5,933 bases of DNA, taken from Myxococcales bacterium. Lineage in GTDB: Bacteria; Myxococcota_C; UBA6777. Positions 1 through 4,100 of the stretch are shown in pieces; position 1 is the first letter of the stretch; each line of letters opens with the position of its first letter. Position numbers and translations under genes: made by a program. The notes under the pieces are model-generated. The model ran no database searches. It saw only the letters and a list, made by a program, of their open reading frames with translations, and was not told the DNA's origin. Where the stretch lies: NCBI GenBank assembly GCA_027005175.1, contig JALTMC010000270.1, forward strand, positions 1-5,933, given 5' to 3'.

Positions 1-8
1 ATCAGACT

Positions 9-33
9 GCTCAGACTGGCAAGCAGACTGAGC
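9..33 (-). terminator. Stem-loop just downstream of the RRM gene (possible terminator)
   Basis: The arms 9-18 (GCTCAGACTG) and 24-33 (CAGACTGAGC) pair over ten positions with one A-A mismatch (T-T on the minus strand) around a 5-nt loop. The hairpin begins 5 nt past the RRM stop codon, where a transcription terminator would sit. The bases that follow on the minus strand (complement of 8-1) contain no T-run, so it is not a classical intrinsic terminator. It may instead protect the 3' end, or the pairing may be partly a by-product of three CAGACTG words at 3-9, 12-18 and 24-30. The window edge hides what lies beyond. Confidence 0.4.
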
Positions 34-38
34 TGGTC

Positions 39-347
39 TTACCAGCGGTTATTTCCATAACCACCGCCGCCACCACGGTTTCCACCGCCGCCACGAGGAG
101 CTCTTTCACGAGCTTCGTTGACGTTGAGGTTACGGCCATCAAGCTCTGCACCGTTCATTGCGTCGATGGCTTTGCTTGCATCGCCTTCATCAACGAAGGT
201 AACAAAGCCAAAGCCACGGGATCGACCGGTCTCACGATCGGTGATGATCTTGACTTCTTCCAATTGACCATACTGCTCAAATGTACTGTAAAGTACGTCT
301 TCGCTTGTTCCCCAGCTGAGGCCACCAACAAATAACTTCTTACCCAT
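39..347 (-). CDS. Single-RRM, glycine-tailed RNA-binding protein
   Basis: This complete 102-residue protein binds single-stranded RNA in the cytoplasm. Bacterial members of the family are often cold- or stress-induced and act as RNA chaperones. One RRM fills residues about 4-81. RNP2 is LFVGGL at 5-10 and RNP1 is RGFGFVTF at 44-51, so the RNA-stacking aromatics F6, F46 and F48 are all present. The ETGRSRGFGFV region and the NGAELDGRNLNVNEA end of the fold are canonical. Residues 85-102 form a short Gly/Asn/Arg tail ending in YGNNRW, typical of the bacterial glycine-rich RRM group and possibly an added RNA contact. The ATG at 347-345 gives the expected start, MGKKLFVGGL. The nearest Shine-Dalgarno-like GGAG (complement of 359-362) lies 11 nt upstream, which is rather far. 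The gene is transcribed away from the large lipoprotein gene. Its targets and cold regulation cannot be read from the sequence. Family assignment is secure. Confidence 0.96.
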   Translation of the reverse strand: MGKKLFVGGLSWGTSEDVLYSTFEQYGQLEEVKIITDRETGRSRGFGFVTFVDEGDASKAIDAMNGAELDGRNLNVNEARERAPRGGGGNRGGGGGYGNNRW

Positions 348-491
348 GATCTTAGAAACTCCATGATTCGCATTGCTGTAAATCGTAGCAACACACCTTC
401 ATTAAAACAGACACAAACTAAAGAGACTAGTCATTTTTACGGGATGTACAAGACAAGACACGTGAGAAATGATGGAGTTCTTCATTTGTGG

Positions 492-508
492 GTAACCACA
501 ACGGTTAC
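492..508. repeat. Short perfect inverted repeat GTAACC-5-GGTTAC
   Basis: A perfect 6-bp inverted repeat (GTAACC at 492-497, GGTTAC at 503-508) surrounds a 5-nt ACAAC spacer. It lies about 145 bp upstream of the RRM start codon on that gene's transcript side. It could be a dimeric regulator site or a small hairpin. An inverted repeat this short can also occur by chance, and no T-tract follows on either strand. Confidence 0.25.
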
Positions 509-568
509 GTAGAAAGGGGCCAGACAAACCGCTCCCTTTTGATGTTGGAAGACTAATGCATTGCACAT

Positions 569-586
569 ACAAAGTCAAGATCAAAC
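569..586 (+). repeat. 18-bp direct repeat, copy A
   Basis: ACAAAGTCAAGATCAAAC. It matches copy B at 651-668 at 17 of 18 positions, with the copies starting 82 bp apart. The similarity does not extend into the flanks. Eighteen bases with one mismatch within a 700-bp intergenic region is more than expected by chance, although the A-rich composition lowers the surprise. It could be a pair of regulator sites or the trace of a local duplication. Confidence 0.5.
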
Positions 587-650
587 TTTCAAAAGAAAAG
601 AACAAAACAACAGGCTCCCTTATGGCTTTGGAGCATAGTCCACGAGATAG

Positions 651-668
651 ACAAAGTCAAGCTCAAAC
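651..668 (+). repeat. 18-bp direct repeat, copy B
   Basis: ACAAAGTCAAGCTCAAAC, the partner of 569-586; the only difference is A to C at position 12. A looser third relative may lie at 895-915, where ACAAAG and GATCAAAC are separated by a different spacer (AATGGAC). That third copy is too degenerate to annotate. Confidence 0.5.
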
Positions 669-775
669 ATATTGATCGCAAAGGGGCAATGAGATTCCAA
701 GAAGCAACGATTTTAAGAGAGCAATTTCATCTCATACGTTGAGTATCCCAAAAAGTCGATGTAAAGAAAAGAGTG

Positions 776-919
776 ATGGGAACACCGGACCGTGTACGTT
801 GGGATACGGCACAAGGATCAATCAAGAAAGTCGATGCAGCGATAGAGGGAGGAGCAGTGGTAGAGAGGAAGATCTCCTTAATCCAGTGCCCCTTTACAAA
901 GAATGGACGATCAAACTAA
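776..919 (+). CDS. Possible small protein, 47 residues, unrecognised
   Basis: An ATG-started frame (GTG at 773 is an alternative start) runs for 47 codons to a TAA. The product begins MGTPDRVRWDTAQ, continues SIKKVDAAIEGGAVVERK and ends CPFTKNGRSN. It is soluble and mixed-charge, with no signal peptide or membrane segment, and I recognise no family. In favour of coding, its residue composition looks protein-like, unlike the Arg/Ser/Cys-rich products of the other frames here, and 32 of the 46 codons after the ATG begin with a purine (18 with G). Against it, the surrounding strand is purine-rich anyway and no clear Shine-Dalgarno precedes the start. The same frame is open from 557 to 739, before a single TGA at 740-742. 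The piece could therefore be the 3' end of a decayed longer gene rather than an intact small gene. Confidence 0.27.
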   Translation: MGTPDRVRWDTAQGSIKKVDAAIEGGAVVERKISLIQCPFTKNGRSN

Positions 920-956
920 AATAGGCGAGATTTTAGGAAGTATCTTGGGTCATTAG

Positions 957-998
957 AAAGAGGCTCGCCAAAAGAGGCTTGCGAAAAGAGGCTTTCAA
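957..998 (+). repeat. Tandem repeat, three copies of a 14-bp unit
   Basis: Three head-to-tail copies of a 14-bp unit are present: AAAGAGGCTCGCCA (957-970), AAAGAGGCTTGCGA (971-984) and AAAGAGGCTTTCAA (985-998). The first nine bases, AAAGAGGCT, are identical in all three and the last five vary. The array ends 49 bp before the lipoprotein start codon, inside the expected promoter or leader. The 14-bp period is not a multiple of three, so it is unlikely to be coding. It may be a cluster of regulator sites or a slippage product. Confidence 0.75.
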
Positions 999-1032
999 CC
1001 TTGTGTATTTTCAGTTCCCAAAAAATGGTGAA

Positions 1033-1040
1033 GAGGGGAG
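1033..1040 (+). promoter_or_regulatory. Shine-Dalgarno site of the large lipoprotein gene
   Basis: GAGGGGAG ends 7 nt before the ATG at 1048. This is good spacing for a strong purine-rich ribosome binding site. It supports 1048 as the start, together with the signal peptide that follows directly. Confidence 0.75.
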
Positions 1041-1047
1041 ATACGAT

Positions 1048-1107
1048 ATGATTCGTATAGGGTCGTTGTGTGTTGTTTTGTTTTTGAGTTCAGTGCTGTT
1101 GGGTTGT
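1048..1107 (+). other. Lipoprotein signal peptide and lipobox
   Basis: The N-terminus MIRIGSLCVVLFLSS has one Arg, then a hydrophobic core at about residues 7-18, then the lipobox LLGC with the invariant Cys at residue 20 (1105-1107). Signal peptidase II would cleave before Cys20, which becomes the lipidated N-terminus. Leu at -2 is less usual than Ala or Ser but is accepted. Residues 21-37 (GMGSKPMG and following) form a short flexible tether before the first Ig-like domain. Confidence 0.87.
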
Positions 1108-4100
1108 GGAATGGGGAGCAAACCCATGGGGGTATCAAAGGCAGCACTGGGGGGAACACCTCCACCGAAATTTGCAACGACGCCCCCTAAATCTGCGATC
1201 GAGGGTCGACCTTACCAATACACAGTAAAAGCAGTTGATCCCAATGGGAAGAAGGTGACCTATCGCTTGGTTCGAAGCCCTCAAGGCATGTATCTCGATG
1301 GGGACAGCGGCAAGCTACGATGGATACCTCCTTTTGGTACAGTGGGTTATGTCACGGTTGAGATCGAAGCCAAAGATGCAGACACGGATGTTGCCTTTCA
1401 GTCCTTTACCATCAATGTAGCCAAGGGAAACTTTCAACAATTTCAAGTATACTGGGGAATCTCAGCAACCGATAAAGTTCGCAAACTGGATGCCAGCGGC
1501 AAACAGATCGGTGAATATAAAATAACGGGAACAGGGGCCCAATCACTTAGTGTTGACCAAAAGACGGGCGATGTTTGGGTTACAGCAAATGCTTCCGGCC
1601 ATGTTATAAAATTAAGCCCTGATGGGAAGATCTTGGCGACCCTTTCAGGTTTGAATAAACCAGCCGGAATTGCCATTGATGCCAACGGCGCGGCCTGGGT
1701 CGCAGAGAGCGGTACCAACACGGTGGCCAAGATCGAAAAAAATGCATCCAAGATAACCCGGTATCAACTCAATTTCCGTTCCGGTCCTCACATCGTGCGG
1801 ATCTCCAACACAGGAGACATCTGGGTAGGGACATCTTCAGGAGCCACCGGATGGATTGTGTTGTTGAACTCCTCCGGTTTTTTTCAGCAAAACTGGTCGA
1901 TCAATCGCCCTGTCCAGGACATGGCCATCGACCCTATCGATAAGACACTGGTTGTTTCTCTTTGGTATCGTTCCGGTTCCAATAGCTTCGCCCGAATCAC
2001 AAAGTCACAAACCAAGGTCGCTTACCTCACCACACCTCATCATTACGGTGGCGCCATTGGCGTGGACACAGCAGGATTTATCTGGCTGCATGTATACAAT
2101 ACAGGAAAGCTCTATCGCTTTGCCCCTACCGGCAAGATAGCATCGAGTTTCTCGATTGGAACCTCGTACTTTGGTCGAATGGATACCAATCAAGAGTTTC
2201 ACCTCAATGTTGGAGGGACGATCCAGATCTTCAACTCGGCTGGAGTCAAGACAAACAAGATCTTTTCTTTCCCAGCTTCCAACCAAAACAACCGAGGGGA
2301 TATCCAGTGGGGGCCGGGAAAAAGCTCCAACCAGCCACCTGTATTTTCAAGCACTCCACTGACAAAAGCGACAGAGGGAGTCCCCTACTTCCATACTGTT
2401 CAAGCCAATGATCCCGAAGGTCTGCCAGTCACCTATTCTCTCGTGCGTTCCCCCCAGGGGATGTGGGTCAATCCAACAACAGGAAAGCTCCACTGGATTC
2501 CGGCGTTTGGTCGCAGTGGGACTCACACCGTGGAAGTCAAGGCCACGGACGGAGGGGGGATCTCCGCCAACCAGACCTTCAACATTCAAGTGTCCTCTGG
2601 AACCTACAAGAAATGGGATGTGATCTGGGGTGTTGTGGACAGAGCCAACGGCCGAATCGCAAAGCAAGACTACGCGGGAAAAACAATCGGCACTTATAGC
2701 GCCGGTGGAAAAAATACCATCAGTGTAGCGGTGAATCCGACTTCCGGTGAAGTGTGGGCAACAAACTATGACTCGGGAACTGTCTCCAAGCTGAGCAAGA
2801 ATGGACTGATCTTATTTACAAAATCGAAGTACTCCAAGCCTATGGGGATTGTCTTGGATGACACAGGCAGTGCCTGGGTCACAGAAAATGGAAGCTCCAC
2901 CGTAACCCGCATCACAGCCAATGGCTCCAAAGAGGACAGGTTTAATATCAGCGGTCTCACTGGACCCAATACCATCATTCGCTCTCGCAGTGGAGAGTTT
3001 TGGGTAGGTACGGGCTCAGGAAGCACGGGGGCTGTTGTCCGACTCTCCTCCTCCGGTCAGGTCTTGCGCTTTTGGCAAGTGGGTAGGCCGGTACAGGATC
3101 TCGCAGAGGACCCCATCTCAGGAGATGTCTTGGCAAGCCTTTGGTATCGAACAGGCTCCAACAAAGTGGCGCGGATCAACAAGAAGAAGGGAACGGTATC
3201 CTATTTCACCACCCCCCATCACTACGGTGGCGCACTTGCCGTAGACACCGCAGGATTTGTATGGCTCAGTGTCTATAACACAGGTCGAACCTACCGCTTT
3301 TCCCCCACAAATATCCTACTCAACACCTACTCGTTTGGTTGGGGATACCAGGGTTTTGTGAACAACAACAACGAATTTTTGCTCAACGCGAGTGGGAATA
3401 TCAAGGTAATTAATCCGGAAGGTGTAACAACCCGAACCTATACTTTCGGAAAAGCCAATGAGAGCAATCGCTCCCACCAGATCACGGGTCCGGGAACTCC
3501 CAACGCCGCTCCTGTGTTTGCCTCCAAGCCGGTCACAAGCGCAACAGAAGGGAAGCCCTATTTCTACCAAGTCAAAGCCTCTGACCCCGAAGGTCATGCG
3601 GTAGAGTATTCACTGGTGCGAAGTCCACCGGGGATGTGGATCAGTCCCAAAGGTGGAAAGATCCACTGGATCCCCCCATTCGGTCGCAGCGGCAGTCATA
3701 TCGTAGAGGTCCAAGCAAGCGACACCAACGGAACCAACACACGACAAACCTATACACTTCAAGTCGCAAAAGGTACACGCAAAGATTTTGCAGTGTTGTG
3801 GGGTGTGATCTCCTCTGACCGCATACGGAAGCTCGACTACAAAGGTAAGCTCCTTGGGGAATATAGCACGGGCGGCACAGGTGCTCGCTCTATCGCTGTA
3901 GACCAACGCAACGGAAATATCTGGATTACCAACTATACCTCTGGTTCGGTCACCAAGCTCGATCCAGACGGCAAACTTCTGTTTACCAAGAAGGGCCTAA
4001 AAAACCCGTGGGGCATCGCGATCAACTCCTCGGGTGTAGCTTGGGTTGCACAATATGGAGCTTCTTCCTTGGCTCGTATCGCAGAGAATGGCTCCTCCGT

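Larger units (their letters stand above)
348..1047. other. 700-bp divergent intergenic region
   Basis: This stretch separates the start codons of two divergent genes, so it should hold both of their promoters. I found no convincing sigma70 -35/-10 pair on either strand. The plus strand is purine-rich over about 560-1000. Listed separately are an 18-bp direct repeat, a small hairpin, a 47-codon candidate gene and a 3 x 14 bp tandem repeat. An 8-bp palindrome GACTAGTC lies at 425-432. A second weak stem pairs AAAGGG (513-518) with CCCTTT (534-539) around a 15-nt loop. No tRNA, rRNA, CRISPR array or insertion-sequence end is visible. Confidence 0.6.

Noticed and set aside
402-605. 67-codon minus-strand frame in the intergenic region
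   Set aside because: The product is low-complexity Ser/Leu/Phe/Cys typical of the complement of purine-rich DNA, with no recognisable domain or ribosome binding site.
680-895. Inverted 9-mers AAAGGGGCA (680-688) and TGCCCCTTT (887-895) flanking the small candidate gene
   Set aside because: They are short, about 200 bp apart, and show no target-site duplication or transposase, so they do not support a mobile element.
739-924. 61-codon TTG-started plus-strand frame overlapping the small candidate gene
   Set aside because: Its product is rich in Arg, Ser, Gly and Cys like out-of-frame translation, and it overlaps a more protein-like frame at 776-919.
923-969. Possible hairpin between GGCGAG (923-928) and CTCGCC (964-969)
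   Set aside because: The stem is only 6 bp with a 35-nt loop and overlaps the tandem repeat; too weak to call as a terminator or switch.
1025-1051. Eight-codon mini-ORF whose stop overlaps the lipoprotein ATG (ATGA)
   Set aside because: It has no Shine-Dalgarno of its own and is very short. The strong SD at 1033-1040 already explains initiation at 1048, so the overlap is probably chance.
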